A program made the position numbers and the translations under genes. A stretch of 64,000 nt of DNA from the NCBI GenBank assembly GCA_965238125.1, contig OZ250179.1:1364001-1428000 (forward strand). The letters are read 5' to 3'. Source of the DNA: UBA6623 sp965238125. GTDB taxonomy: Bacteria > Acidobacteriota > Terriglobia > Bryobacterales > UBA6623. This document shows, piece by piece, positions 39,839 through 48,802 of the stretch (position 1 is its first letter; each line of letters starts with the position of its first letter). The notes under the pieces were generated by a model. That model ran no database searches. It was given only the letters and a program-made list of their open reading frames with translations, and was not told the origin of the DNA.

Positions 39839-40364
39839 AAGTCTCCTTGGCCGAAGTTCTTGCTGGCCGACCTGGCAGCAGGGGTGCAGGTAGCGGTTCC
39901 TCCGGTGTGATGAGTCCTTGCGTTTGAAGCACCCCCTGTGATTTCAAGCTACGTACCGCCCCGGATGCAGCACCTGGCGGCATGACTAAGGTTTTGGTTG
40001 AAGCAGCAGTCGTCTCGACGACGTGCGTTTCAGTCTCGCCGGACGGTTTCTCTTCAGGAGTCGGGCCAGCAGTTACGATGTCTGGCTCAAATGCGATTCT
40101 CAGCCCTAGCGCCCTGAGAATGGCAGTGAAGCTTTGGTAGGTCGGGTTGCCGGACTCACAAAGCATTCGGTAGATACTTTCTCTGCTGATGCCAGCCTGT
40201 TTCGCGACGGCCGACATCTTGCCGGACTCCGCAACATTGCGCAGCGCGACCAAAGCCATCTCGTCAGAATCCTCAAGTGCAGCATTCAAGTAGTGCGCCG
40301 CAGCCCTTGGGTCTTGGAGATACTCCAGAAGCGCGTCATGATGCGGGCGAGTGCGTTTAGGCAC
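39822..40364 (-). CDS. HigA/addiction-module-type HTH antitoxin with C-terminal extension
   Basis: The start is chosen as GTG 40364 (VPKRTRPHHDALLEYLQDPR), with GGGAGGA upstream and an 8-bp overlap with the toxin end; a longer frame to 40430 exists. The first 100 residues are a helix-turn-helix antitoxin: MSAVAKQAGISRESIYRMLC, followed by GNPTYQSFTAILRALGLRI. About 80 further residues are low in conserved features. It should neutralise the toxin encoded just upstream and repress the operon. Confidence 0.85.
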   Translation of the reverse strand: MPKRTRPHHDALLEYLQDPRAAAHYLNAALEDSDEMALVALRNVAESGKMSAVAKQAGISRESIYRMLCESGNPTYQSFTAILRALGLRIAFEPDIVTAGPTPEEKPSGETETHVVETTAASTKTLVMPPGAASGAVRSLKSQGVLQTQGLITPEEPLPAPLLPGRPARTSAKETYAYAS

Positions 40365-40695
40365 TGTAGTCCTCCCATCTCTCTTGGGCCTTCCGAATAT
40401 CGCTGTCCTGGCTGTCCTTGTCGCCTCCACCGAGCAGTATTACTTTGTCGTCGCCGTCCAGACCGTAATACACGCGGTAGCCGGGCTCAGAATCGATCTT
40501 CAGTTCATGAACACCGTCCCCCACGGAGCCCCGTTGGCCGAAATTCCCGTCTTTCACGCGATCAAGCCGAACCATGATTTTGGACTTACCCTTCCAATCT
40601 CTAAGACCGGTGATCCATTTCTGAAGCGGATCTTGACCGTTCGGAGCGATGTAGTGACTCAGGATTCTGGGGTGTGCTTCCACCGGGGCAAGCAT
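40357..40695 (-). CDS. RelE/ParE-superfamily toxin (HigB-like)
   Basis: The 112-residue toxin is first in the operon. Motifs: NGQDPLQKWITGLRDWKGKS, IMVRLDRVKDGNFGQRGSVG, GVHELKIDSEPGYRVYYGLD and the C-terminal VILLGGGDKDSQDSDI, typical of the 'addiction module killer' subgroup (usually ~100 residues). It is expected to be an mRNA interferase acting at the ribosome. The gene order toxin-antitoxin is that of higBA. Confidence 0.9.
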   Translation of the reverse strand: MLAPVEAHPRILSHYIAPNGQDPLQKWITGLRDWKGKSKIMVRLDRVKDGNFGQRGSVGDGVHELKIDSEPGYRVYYGLDGDDKVILLGGGDKDSQDSDIRKAQERWEDYSA

Positions 40696-40747
40696 CCTTC
40701 AGGGAACTCATCGTATCATCGGCCCCCGACATGTGCTATAACGTGAG

Positions 40748-40838
40748 TGCGGAAGCGGCGGGAGTCGAACCCGCAAAACCCGGTCAAAGGTTCATGGCTT
40801 ATAAGGCCCGTGGGCTTGCCGATGCCCAACGCTTCCGC
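40748..40838 (-). tRNA. Unusual class II tRNA-like gene with 9-bp acceptor stem, anticodon TAT
   Basis: Minus strand. The acceptor GCGGAAGCG pairs fully with CGCTTCCGC (9 bp), directly next to the T arm GCGGG-TTCGACT-CCCGC. The D arm is TGGGC-ATCGGCAA-GCCCA with the conserved GG. The anticodon arm GGC-CTTATAA-GCC is short (3 clear pairs); the loop would give TAT. A long variable arm AACC...GGTT makes it class II. CCA is not encoded. Long acceptors with long variable arms recall tRNA-Sec and the 'allo-tRNA' group, but the anticodon is not TCA. It lies between the toxin operon and the transposase, inside the transposon. Confidence 0.7.
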
Positions 40839-40888
40839 CAACCAAACATCTGTGATTTTTATATCACAGGTTGATTGTAGCACGGTTT

Positions 40889-41044
40889 ATGCATGAGCGC
40901 AAGACCAGCCCGACGGTTGCCAAGCGAGATTTCGACAAGATCCTGGCGCGACTAGCCGCTACTCCGCCCGCCACGAAAGAAGAGATAAGCCGGTCGATAC
41001 AGGACAAGAAGCGGGAGCCTACCCCGATACTTGAGAAGAAGTGA
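40889..41044 (+). CDS. Small ORF (51 aa) in the transposon
   Basis: ATG 40889 starts MHERKTSPTVAKRDFDKILA, ending PTPILEKK before TGA 41042. It is hydrophilic with a helical middle (EEISRSIQDKKRE). It runs toward the transposase gene and overlaps its 3' end by 26 bp. No ribosome-binding site is obvious. Its position suits the small passenger ORFs of such elements, but function and expression are unproved. Confidence 0.5.
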   Translation: MHERKTSPTVAKRDFDKILARLAATPPATKEEISRSIQDKKREPTPILEKK

Positions 41045-41996
41045 GCCGCCGGTAGGGCAGCGCTATCCCGATCAACAGGCGGGCAACCGTCAACCCAAAC
41101 AGGTCTTCGTTCTCCCGGTTGTTGAACCGGAAGGTGAACTCATAGAGATAGCGCTGAAGATGCTTTATCGAGATCTTGTGGAAGCTGCCTATCACGGAAC
41201 GCTTGAAAAGCGAGAATGCGCCTTCGAGGCTGTTTGTGTGGACGCGACGAACCCATTCCTTGATGCTGTGGTTCACAGTCTCGTGTGCGTAGGTCTCGCC
41301 CAAGGTCCGGTAGACCACGCTTTCGTCAGTCGCGAGCAACTGCGCCTCGGGTGAGACGCGATCCTTAACCACAGCCACGAGCACTTCTTTCGTGGCTCCG
41401 GGGACGTGACGGGCTTCGATCTTCCCACCGCGCTCGATGAGGCCGTGGACGGCGGGTTTCTTCCAAGGCTTCCGTTTCCGCCGCTTGTCGAACCGACCAC
41501 CAATGAACGTTTCGTCGGATTCGACGATTCCAATCAATTGCGGGCCGCCCTTTTCTTCCATGGCTTTGCGGATCCGGTGGGCAAGATACCAAGCGGTGCG
41601 GTAGGAAACTTCCAGATCACGTTGAAGCTGCAACGCGGAGATACTCTTCTTGGCGTTGCAAATCAGGGCGATTGCGAGAAACCACTTCCGTAGCGGAAGG
41701 TGGGAATCGTGGAAAAGCGTGCCCAGCGTGGCGCTGAACTGCCGATTGCATTCAAGACACTGGTACAAAGACCGGCTCGGCACACGCACCTGTACATCTT
41801 CGCCGAGCTTCTTGCTGAACCGCTTTCGCGAGGTCTCTTTCGTTTTGAACTTGGAGATGCGTTTGGACTCGCACGCTAGGCATTGAACCCCTTCAGGCCA
41901 GCGCATTTTCTCCAGGTAGGCCAAGCACTGCTCTTCGGTAGCGAACTCGCTGGCAACGTTTATCAGGCTCCGTCCGACCCGTCGTGTCTTTGCCAT
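41019..41996 (-). CDS. IS1595 (ISXO2-like) transposase
   Basis: The 325-residue DDE transposase has the N-terminal zinc ribbon CLAC...CLEC (near residues 40 and 80), then CNAKKSISALQLQRDL and YRTAWYLAHRIRKAME. The catalytic core (IVESDETFIGGRF, ATDESVVYRTLG and HTNSLEGAFSLFKRSVIGSF) keeps Asp-Asp-Asn/Glu positions. It is full length. It should act on the inverted repeats at 39390 and 42045. Confidence 0.95.
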   Translation of the reverse strand: MAKTRRVGRSLINVASEFATEEQCLAYLEKMRWPEGVQCLACESKRISKFKTKETSRKRFSKKLGEDVQVRVPSRSLYQCLECNRQFSATLGTLFHDSHLPLRKWFLAIALICNAKKSISALQLQRDLEVSYRTAWYLAHRIRKAMEEKGGPQLIGIVESDETFIGGRFDKRRKRKPWKKPAVHGLIERGGKIEARHVPGATKEVLVAVVKDRVSPEAQLLATDESVVYRTLGETYAHETVNHSIKEWVRRVHTNSLEGAFSLFKRSVIGSFHKISIKHLQRYLYEFTFRFNNRENEDLFGLTVARLLIGIALPYRRLTSSQVSG

Positions 41997-42181
41997 ACCT
42001 CAATTATGCACCAAAAGGGGTCTCTGTGTCAAGTGCATAATCACCAATAATTTCCGTTGAGTCAATAACCGCATCCGGCGCGAGGTGGACTCTTCCGAAA
42101 ATAGGTCCCTGGGAGTATCTCATGTTACACTTGGACCCAAAAATGGCCCCTAGAGCGGGGACTCGATGGCGATCGAACGAA

Positions 42182-42234
42182 GTTTTCGTGGCGGTATTAT
42201 GAATGCTGCGGATTCATAGAAACGGACTGTCCCC
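42182..42234 (+). repeat. Palindromic intergenic repeat A, copy 4
   Basis: TTTTCGTGGCGGTATTATGA, then ATGCTGCGGATTCATAGAAA and CGGACTGTCCCC. It lies downstream of pepP. A CGGACTGTCCCC tail is shared with copy 5. Confidence 0.8.
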
Positions 42235-42284
42235 GATTTTTTCCTACAGTAGCGGCTGGTGCTCCAGCCAAGCGGCCGCCGAGG

Positions 42285-43598
42285 TCACTCGCGTCGATGC
42301 CGCATGATCTTCTCGATTTCGTCAGCCTCTTTCGGCAGTGCCTCGGTCAAGACTTCCGCGCCGTCTTCGGTCACCAACACCATATCTTCGATGCGGATGC
42401 CGAGCCCTTCGTCGGGCAGATAAAGACCCGGCTCAATCGTAATGACCATGCCCGCTTCGAGCGTCGTCTTCGCATCGGCGGGATCATGCACCGCCAGCCC
42501 CACATGGTGCCCGAGTCCGTGAGCGAAATATCGACTCAGCTCGGTCTCGCCCTCCCAACTCTGTTTGTCGAAATATTGCTTTGCGACCCGGCGTAGGCTC
42601 TTCCTTCCGTCGCCCGCCAATCGCATGCCCGGCCTGACGGCTTCGATGACCGCGCGCTGCGCGCCGAGCACGATGTCATAGAGCTTGCGTTGCCTATCGC
42701 TGAAGCGCCCGCTAACCGGCACCGTACGGGTGACGTCGGCCGCGTAATGGGCGTATTCCCCGCCGACGTCGATCAGAACCAAATCACCGTCGTTGAGCCG
42801 TGCCTCGAGTTTGTCGTAATGGAGAACGGTCGCGTTTCCGCCGGCGCCGACGATGGGTGTGTACGCGAGGCGTTGGCAACCGAGAGACATCATCGTCGCG
42901 ATCATGCGGCCGGCAATAGCGACTTCCGAGACGTCGGCGCGAATGTCGTGCCAGGCGGCGCGGTGGGCGGCCATGGTGGCTGCACTCGCCTTGCGGATAT
43001 AGTTGAGTTCTCCGGCCGATTTCACCGCCCGCATCAGGGCCAGAGTCTTGCTGACATCGACCGGCTCGAAACCCGGGACCAGTTGCCTAAGGCGATCGCG
43101 GCGATCCGGAAGCGGCTGCTCGCCATAGCCGTGCCGCGACGGCAAAACGCTGTACACCCGCCGATACCGCGGCATCTGCTTGACGAGCACTTTCGACAAA
43201 TCGTCGATATCGCGCGGCTCATCGATGCCGGTCGCCGATTGAGCCCCGGGATCGTCGAACCCCAGTCTTGCCCCCGTCCATTGCTCTCGATGAGTGTTTC
43301 GCTTCGTCAGAAACAGCATCTCGCGGTACGGGCGACCGCTCCTTTTCGGCAGCAACAGCAGCGTCGCTCCGGACTCGTTCCATCCCGTCACGTAATAGAA
43401 ATCATTCTGCTGCCGAAAGGCGGAACGGCTCGACTGTGCTTCGGTCTCGCGAAATCCGAAAACCACGATCGGACCATCGGAATGCTTTCCCGCCAGACTC
43501 TCTCGCCGGGCACGGTAGACTTCGCGCGGTTCGACCTTCGAAGCGGCCGGCAAGACCGTCGCGATCACGCACAGCAGGCCGATTCGTGTCCAACCCAT
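42285..43598 (-). CDS. Xaa-Pro aminopeptidase (M24B), exported
   Basis: The enzyme releases the N-terminal residue before proline. ATG 43598 gives a signal peptide (MGWTRIGLLCVIATVLPAAS); ATG 43613 is an alternative. About 437 residues: an AMP_N domain (about 30-160, NDFYYVTGWNESGATLLLLP) and a pita-bread metallopeptidase domain. Metal ligands are visible in LIDVGGEYAHYAADVTRT, HGLGHHVGLAVHD, ITIEPGLYL and IRIEDMVLV. All five ligands are present. Confidence 0.93.
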   Translation of the reverse strand: MGWTRIGLLCVIATVLPAASKVEPREVYRARRESLAGKHSDGPIVVFGFRETEAQSSRSAFRQQNDFYYVTGWNESGATLLLLPKRSGRPYREMLFLTKRNTHREQWTGARLGFDDPGAQSATGIDEPRDIDDLSKVLVKQMPRYRRVYSVLPSRHGYGEQPLPDRRDRLRQLVPGFEPVDVSKTLALMRAVKSAGELNYIRKASAATMAAHRAAWHDIRADVSEVAIAGRMIATMMSLGCQRLAYTPIVGAGGNATVLHYDKLEARLNDGDLVLIDVGGEYAHYAADVTRTVPVSGRFSDRQRKLYDIVLGAQRAVIEAVRPGMRLAGDGRKSLRRVAKQYFDKQSWEGETELSRYFAHGLGHHVGLAVHDPADAKTTLEAGMVITIEPGLYLPDEGLGIRIEDMVLVTEDGAEVLTEALPKEADEIEKIMRHRRE

Positions 43599-43794
43599 AC
43601 CGATGTTAGGCATCGTCAAGCAACGATTGATTCGTCTGGTCACGCACTGACAAGCGGCGCGGCAAAGCACCCCCCGGAGCCGGTCCCGCAGCGAGCCTAT
43701 TAGTATAAGCACGCCCGCAAGTTTCCTTTCGACACAGCATTGCCCGGGGTATGCGACACAATCGTTGACCCAACGACCCGATCCCACCGACACC

Positions 43795-43848
43795 TATTTT
43801 CATGGCGGTATTATGAATGCTGCGGATTTACGGGAACGGACTGTCCCC
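43795..43848 (+). repeat. Palindromic intergenic repeat A, copy 5
   Basis: TATTTTCATGGCGGTATTAT, then GAATGCTGCGGATTTACGGG and AACGGACTGTCCCC. It lies between pepP and IS1380 copy 2; the right arm is partly degenerate. Confidence 0.75.
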
Positions 43849-44850
43849 AAAAGAATCGCCACACGCCAAGAAAGCATGCGCCGCGGACCCCTTCCGTAGT
43901 AAACCCGCATTTTCAATTTGATGTATGAGCTTCAGACCATCCAGCGACCTTCAGCGTCTTTATTGATAGGGGCTAGAGCCCGATAAGGACGCCATGGAGG
44001 TCAACACCCGATGGGTGAAAAAGAAAACAAGCCGTTTCAGCTCACGTTCAATGGATTTCTCAAAGTCGATTTCCAAGGATCGCGAGTCACCTCGGATGGC
44101 GGTCTGATTCTCGTTCGCGAACTGGATGAACGACTCGGACTCGGGAAGCTGATCGACGAGCATCTCAGCGACTCGCGACAAGGCTTGAACAAGAAGTTCG
44201 CGCTGGCCGATCTGCTGCGGCAGTCGGTCTACAGCCGACTCGCTGGCTACGAGGACCTCAATGACGCCGTTCGAGTATCCGCCGATCCGACCTTTCGCTT
44301 GATCGGCTCGAAGAGGAACTGGGATCGCGGAGCAGCCTTGACCTCGACGCTGCATGGCTTCGAGACGGAGATGCTGGCGAGCGAAGAGAACTTGCTGGGG
44401 CTGATGGCAGTGAACCGGGAGCTGGTCGCGCAAGCCGAAGCTCCCGACGGTTCAGACCGCGTGGTGCTCGACATGGACTCCACGGAGAGCCCCGTCCACG
44501 GCCAACAGGAAGGCAGTGCCTACAACGGCCATTTTGAGTCCCTCTGCTATCACCCGCTGTTGCTGTTCAACCAGCACGGCGACCGCCTAGGCGCGAAGCT
44601 GCGTCCCGGCAACGTGCACAGCGCCGAGGACTGGGACGAGCTGCTACTGCCGGAGATCGAACGACAACAGGCGGAGGGCAAACAGGTGACGTTCCGCGCC
44701 GACGCCGCCTTCGCCAAGCCCGAGATCTACGAGGCGATGGAGGAGCGCGGCGTGGACTACGTGATTCGCATCCCGGCGAACAAGAGCCTGGAGCTGGAGA
44801 TCGAGGACATCCTGTTTCGGCCACCGGGCAGGCCGAACGCCAAGCCTCTA

Positions 44851-46081
44851 GTATAACGTTTCATTAAAACATAACCATAGGACAATGTTTCCTGCTAGAC
44901 TGGTCGCATGGCAGGAAAATCGAAGCGTCCCCCACTGCTGCTCACGACCGAAGAGGTGCAACATCTGAAACGGCTGCGGCGTTCCCGCAAGGCTCCGGCT
45001 CGGGAGGTGCGGCGCGCCGAGATTCTGTGGCGCTATCATGGCGGCGAGACAATCGCCGAGATTATGCGGGCCGTGAAGATGACCCGCAAGAGCGTTGCCA
45101 AATGGATCGAGCGAGCCCTCGCCATCGGAGTGCAAGCAGCGCTCAAGGATGCCTATCATCGTCCCTACGAGCCCCGCATCTCCGAGGAGGCCAAGGCCTG
45201 GGTGGTGCATTTGGCCTGTTGCAAACCCAAGGAACTGGGATACGCCGCCGAGTTGTGGACCCGCGGCGCGCTCGCTCTCCACGTGCGCCGGCATGCCGTG
45301 GAGGCGGGCTATCCGGCCCTGGGGCAAGCGGCCAAGGCGACCGTCCACCGGATTCTGGCGGGGCAGCCGCTGCATCCAGAGAAGGTGAAATACTACCTGG
45401 AGCGTCGCGACCCGGAGTTTGAGTCCAAGATGCGGCAGGTGCTGCTGGTCTACCGCGAGGTGGCCTTGCAAAATGAAAGCTCGGGCGAGGGCGGCCCCTC
45501 GCCGGGCGTGATCACGGTTTCGGTGGACGAAAAGCCCGGTGTGCAAGCGATCGCCAACACCGCCCCGGACCTGCCGCCGGTCCCTGGGCGGCATCCTTGT
45601 ACGGCTCGGGATCACGAATACCAACGTCTGGGAACCTGCTCGATTCTGGCGGCGCTGGACTTGCACGACGGCCGCGTAACGGCGCGGGTCGAGCGGCGGC
45701 ACCGCAGCCGCGAATTCATCTCACTGCTGAAGGATCTGGACCAATTCTATCCGGCCGAATGCACGATTCGATTGATCTTGGACAATCATTCCGCTCACAT
45801 ATCCAAGGAGACGAAGGACTATTTAGCGACGCGGCCGAACCGCTTCAAATATGTGCACACGCCGACCCACGGGTCCTGGCTGAACATTGTGGAGACGCTG
45901 TTTGGGAAGATGGCCCGGACGTTTTTGAAGCGCATCCGGGTGGAGTCCTGGGAGGAGCTTCGGGAACGAATCCTGCTGGGGATCGCGGAAATCAACGCCG
46001 CTCCGGTGGTCCACCGCTGGAGCAAGTTCGAGGCGCTCGAGGAAGCGCCTGAGTTGGGTATAATTTAATGAAACGCTATAC
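44851..46081 (+). mobile_element. IS630-family insertion sequence (1231 bp) inside IS1380 copy 2
   Basis: Ends GTATAACGTTTCATTAAA and the reverse of TTTAATGAAACGCTATAC differ in one of 18 positions. The TA target is duplicated at 44849-44850 and 46082-46083. Comparison with IS1380 copy 1 gives the empty site CCTAGTGCGC. Confidence 0.95.
44908..46068 (+). CDS. IS630-family transposase
   Basis: The 386-residue protein has an N-terminal helix-turn-helix region (GETIAEIMRAVKMTRKSVAK) and a DDE core: VSVDEKPGVQAIAN, LILDNHSAHISKETKDYL and THGSWLNIVETLFGKMART with the catalytic Glu. It is encoded in one frame and looks intact. Confidence 0.95.
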   Translation: MAGKSKRPPLLLTTEEVQHLKRLRRSRKAPAREVRRAEILWRYHGGETIAEIMRAVKMTRKSVAKWIERALAIGVQAALKDAYHRPYEPRISEEAKAWVVHLACCKPKELGYAAELWTRGALALHVRRHAVEAGYPALGQAAKATVHRILAGQPLHPEKVKYYLERRDPEFESKMRQVLLVYREVALQNESSGEGGPSPGVITVSVDEKPGVQAIANTAPDLPPVPGRHPCTARDHEYQRLGTCSILAALDLHDGRVTARVERRHRSREFISLLKDLDQFYPAECTIRLILDNHSAHISKETKDYLATRPNRFKYVHTPTHGSWLNIVETLFGKMARTFLKRIRVESWEELRERILLGIAEINAAPVVHRWSKFEALEEAPELGII

Positions 46082-46917
46082 TAGTGCGCTACAAGAGTTT
46101 TCGCTATCAGGCCGAGAGCTGGTCGAAGGCAAGGCGAGTTGTCGCCAAGGTCGAGCATCACCAGGGCGAACTATTCCCGCGCGTCGGATTTGTCGTGACG
46201 AGCATGAGCTTGCCGAGCCGCTCGGTCGTGCGGTTCTACAACAAGCGCGGCACGGCGGAGCAGTGGATCAAAGAAGGCAAACAGGCCACGCACTGGACCC
46301 GCTTGTCGTGTCACCGCTTCCGAGCCAACGAGGTACGGCTGCAACTCAGCGTGCTGGCCTACAACCTGGGCAACCTGTGGCGGCGGCTAGGGCTGCCGCA
46401 GCGAATCAAAAGCTGGTCGCTAACGAGTTTGCAACACAGGTTGATGAAGACCGGCGGTCGGCTGGTCAAGCATGCTCGCTACTACTGGTTGCTGCTGGCG
46501 GAGGGGCATCTGAACCGGCGGCTGTTCGGTGACATGCTGCATAGGATCTGGGCGCTGCCTGTGCCGGGTGGGTAGCGTTGCCCGGGCGAGGATCAACAGT
46601 TTTTGGCTCCAAAAAGGTTTCGCAGGGAGCAGTGTCGGCCGGAGCGCCGTTCAGTCCGCTCAATCAACGTCTGTGAGCGGACGGACGAGCCCTGGCGCCT
46701 ACCGGCGGAGGTGATGTGCAGGGTTCAGCGCGAAAAGACGTGGTATTCGGCGCAGCGGGGGTGTATCCTGTGACCGTGCCAGGGCCAAAATGGAAATCCT
46801 GGGTAAAATCCCTCCCATCAGCCCGTGTCGCGGCGCGCCGGGCCGGTCGTGCTTCATGCCGGTCGTGCTTTATGAATGACCCGACTCTTATTCCCGAGAA
46901 CGCCCCCGAGCCCCCCC

Positions 46918-48693
46918 ATGCATGATTTGGTCATTCGCAACGGGACCGTGATCGACGGCACAGGGGCGCCGCGCCGCCAAGCGGACGTTGCGATCACCGC
47001 CGGTCTGATCACCGCCCTGGAAGCCAAGGTCGGGACCGCGCGCCGCGACATCGACGCCGAGGGCCTGCTCGTGCTGCCCGGCTGGGTGGATATCCACACC
47101 CACTACGACGGGCAGGCGACCTGGGACCCGGCCATGACTCCCTCCTCGTGGCACGGCGTAACAACGACCATCTTCGGTAATTGCGGGGTCGGCTTCGCGC
47201 CGGTTCGGCCCGGTACCGAGGCCTTCCTCATCAACTTGATGGAAGGGGTCGAGGACATTCCCGAAATTGTCCTCTCCGAAGGCGTCGACTTTCGCTGGGA
47301 AACGTTCAACGAATACCTCGATGTGCTCGAGGAAACCGATCGCGTGATGGATGTCGGTGCGCAGGTTCCTCACGCGGCGCTGCGCTTCTACGTGATGGGC
47401 GATCGCGGCGCGGACCACGCGACGCGTCCGAACGAAGACGAGATCGCCCGTATGGGCGAGCTGCTCGAGCAAGGCTTGGCCGCCGGGGCCTTCGGCTTTA
47501 CGACCTCGCGCACGCCTAAGCACCGCGCCGCCGACGGCCGGCCTACTCCGAGCTTGACCGCCGAGCACCCGGAGTTAGCCGGAATCGCCGCCGCCATGAA
47601 GCGCGCCGGGACGGGCCTGATCCAAGTGAACTCCGACTTCGGCCCCGGGGAGTTCCAACTGCTTCGGAAAACAGCGGAACTCGCCGAACGGCCCTTGTCG
47701 GTGCTGCTCGTTCAGATGGCCCTTGCTCCGGGCCGCTGGGCCGAGACGTTGGCGTCGGTGGACCAAGCCTGTGCGGACGGGCTCGAAGTCACCGCGCAGG
47801 TCGGCTCGCGTCCGATCGGCGTCTTGTTGGGACTACAGGCCTCGCTGCATCCGTTCGTGAGCCACCCATTGTGGCTTGAACTCCAGGCTCTCGATCATGA
47901 ACAACGCATCACCCGCTTGACCGTCGAGCCCGAGTTGCGCCGCCGTCTCATCGAGGAGCGCCCCGACGACGAACAGACCCGGGAGATGGCAACGATCCTG
48001 GAGCGGACTTTCGAGTTGGGTGACCCTTTGAACTACGAGCCCGAGTTCACCGAGAGCGTCGCGAATCGGGCTCGGGCTGCTAATCGCGACCCCTTCGACC
48101 TGGCTCTTGAATTGCTGCTCGCCGACGGCGGCCGGACGCTGCTACTGCATACCTTCGAGAACTACTGCGAGGGCAATCTCAACGTTGTCCACCAAATGCT
48201 GGTCAATCGAAACACGGTTTGTGGAATCGCCGACGGCGGCGCCCACGTCGGGCTGATCTGCGACTCCGGCGCACCGACCAGCCTGCTCACCCATTGGGCC
48301 CGCGATCGAACGCGCGGTCCGCATCTGCCGCTTGAGTTTCTGGTCCACAAGCAGACCGCGGCTACCGCCCGAACCTACGGGCTGCACGACCGCGGCCTCA
48401 TCGCTCCGGGCTACCGCGCGGACCTCAACGTCATCGATTTCGACGAACTGCACCTGGAGCGGCCCGTGGTCGTGCACGATCTACCGGCCGGCGGTAAGCG
48501 CATCGTCCAGCGCTCGATAGGCTACCGGCATACCTTCGTTCACGGAGTGGAAGTCGCTCACAACGGCGAGGACACGGGCTCGCGGCCGGGCCGCTTGCTG
48601 CGGGGTGTGCGGTCGGGTCCCGGCGGGCGGAGGTTGCCGGCGCACCGACTCACACCGGACGACCTGCCGGGCCTCGATGTCGACGAAGCTTGA
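46918..48693 (+). CDS. N-acyl-D-amino-acid deacylase-like amidohydrolase
   Basis: The metal-dependent amidohydrolase (D-aminoacylase, amidohydrolase family 3) is about 591 residues from ATG 46918 (MHDLVIRNGTVIDGTGAPRR); a frame from 46876 is possible. Metal-binding HTHYDGQATWDP is near residue 60. FGNCGVGFAPVRPG and IADGGAHVGLICDSGAPTSL are typical. The gene starts 115 bp after IS1380 copy 2, so its own promoter may be lost or supplied by the IS. The substrate specificity is unknown. Confidence 0.92.
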   Translation: MHDLVIRNGTVIDGTGAPRRQADVAITAGLITALEAKVGTARRDIDAEGLLVLPGWVDIHTHYDGQATWDPAMTPSSWHGVTTTIFGNCGVGFAPVRPGTEAFLINLMEGVEDIPEIVLSEGVDFRWETFNEYLDVLEETDRVMDVGAQVPHAALRFYVMGDRGADHATRPNEDEIARMGELLEQGLAAGAFGFTTSRTPKHRAADGRPTPSLTAEHPELAGIAAAMKRAGTGLIQVNSDFGPGEFQLLRKTAELAERPLSVLLVQMALAPGRWAETLASVDQACADGLEVTAQVGSRPIGVLLGLQASLHPFVSHPLWLELQALDHEQRITRLTVEPELRRRLIEERPDDEQTREMATILERTFELGDPLNYEPEFTESVANRARAANRDPFDLALELLLADGGRTLLLHTFENYCEGNLNVVHQMLVNRNTVCGIADGGAHVGLICDSGAPTSLLTHWARDRTRGPHLPLEFLVHKQTAATARTYGLHDRGLIAPGYRADLNVIDFDELHLERPVVVHDLPAGGKRIVQRSIGYRHTFVHGVEVAHNGEDTGSRPGRLLRGVRSGPGGRRLPAHRLTPDDLPGLDVDEA

Positions 48694-48719
48694 CGCCCGG
48701 CGCCTTCGACGGCCGAAAA

Positions 48720-48748
48720 TCATCCCACCGCCGGAAGCGGCGGGATGA
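48720..48748. terminator. Stem-loop between convergent genes
   Basis: TCATCCC pairs with GGGATGA and CCGC with GCGG around a CGGAA loop, with one A-C mismatch. It sits between the ends of two convergent genes, suiting a two-way terminator, though no T-run follows. Confidence 0.5.
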
Positions 48749-48802
48749 CAGTGTTGCCGCTCTATAACGGCTGCCTGGAATGGCGAATTCTATGCCGTTA
48801 TC

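Larger units (their letters stand above)
39390..42045 (-). mobile_element. Complete IS1595 (ISXO2-like) transposon with passenger genes
   Basis: Terminal inverted repeats GGTGATTATGCACTTGACAC lie at both ends (39390 inward; 42045 inward). The 8-bp direct repeat AATAATTT flanks it exactly at 39382-39389 and 42046-42053. The 2656-bp element holds the transposase at the right end, then a tiny ORF, a tRNA-like gene and a toxin-antitoxin-DUF3467 operon. IS1595 members with passenger genes are known. Intact ends suggest recent movement. Confidence 0.95.
44011..46575 (+). pseudogene. IS1380 transposase split by an IS630 element
   Basis: The two parts 44011-44848 and 46084-46575 together encode the same 443-residue transposase as copy 1. 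Reading stops soon after entering the insert. Exact excision of the insert would restore the gene. Confidence 0.93.
43904..46802 (+). mobile_element. IS1380-family insertion sequence, copy 2, interrupted by IS630
   Basis: Without its 1233-bp insert this copy is 1666 bp, like copies 1 and 3. GTAAA at 43899-43903 and 46803-46807 is an exact target duplication (GTAA if the preceding A belongs to the IS). It is almost identical to copy 1 and in the same orientation, so the 26 kb between them could be lost by recombination. Confidence 0.95.

Noticed and set aside
40748..40838. tRNA-Sec for the UGSC gene
   Set aside because: The acceptor is long, but the anticodon would be TAT and not TCA.
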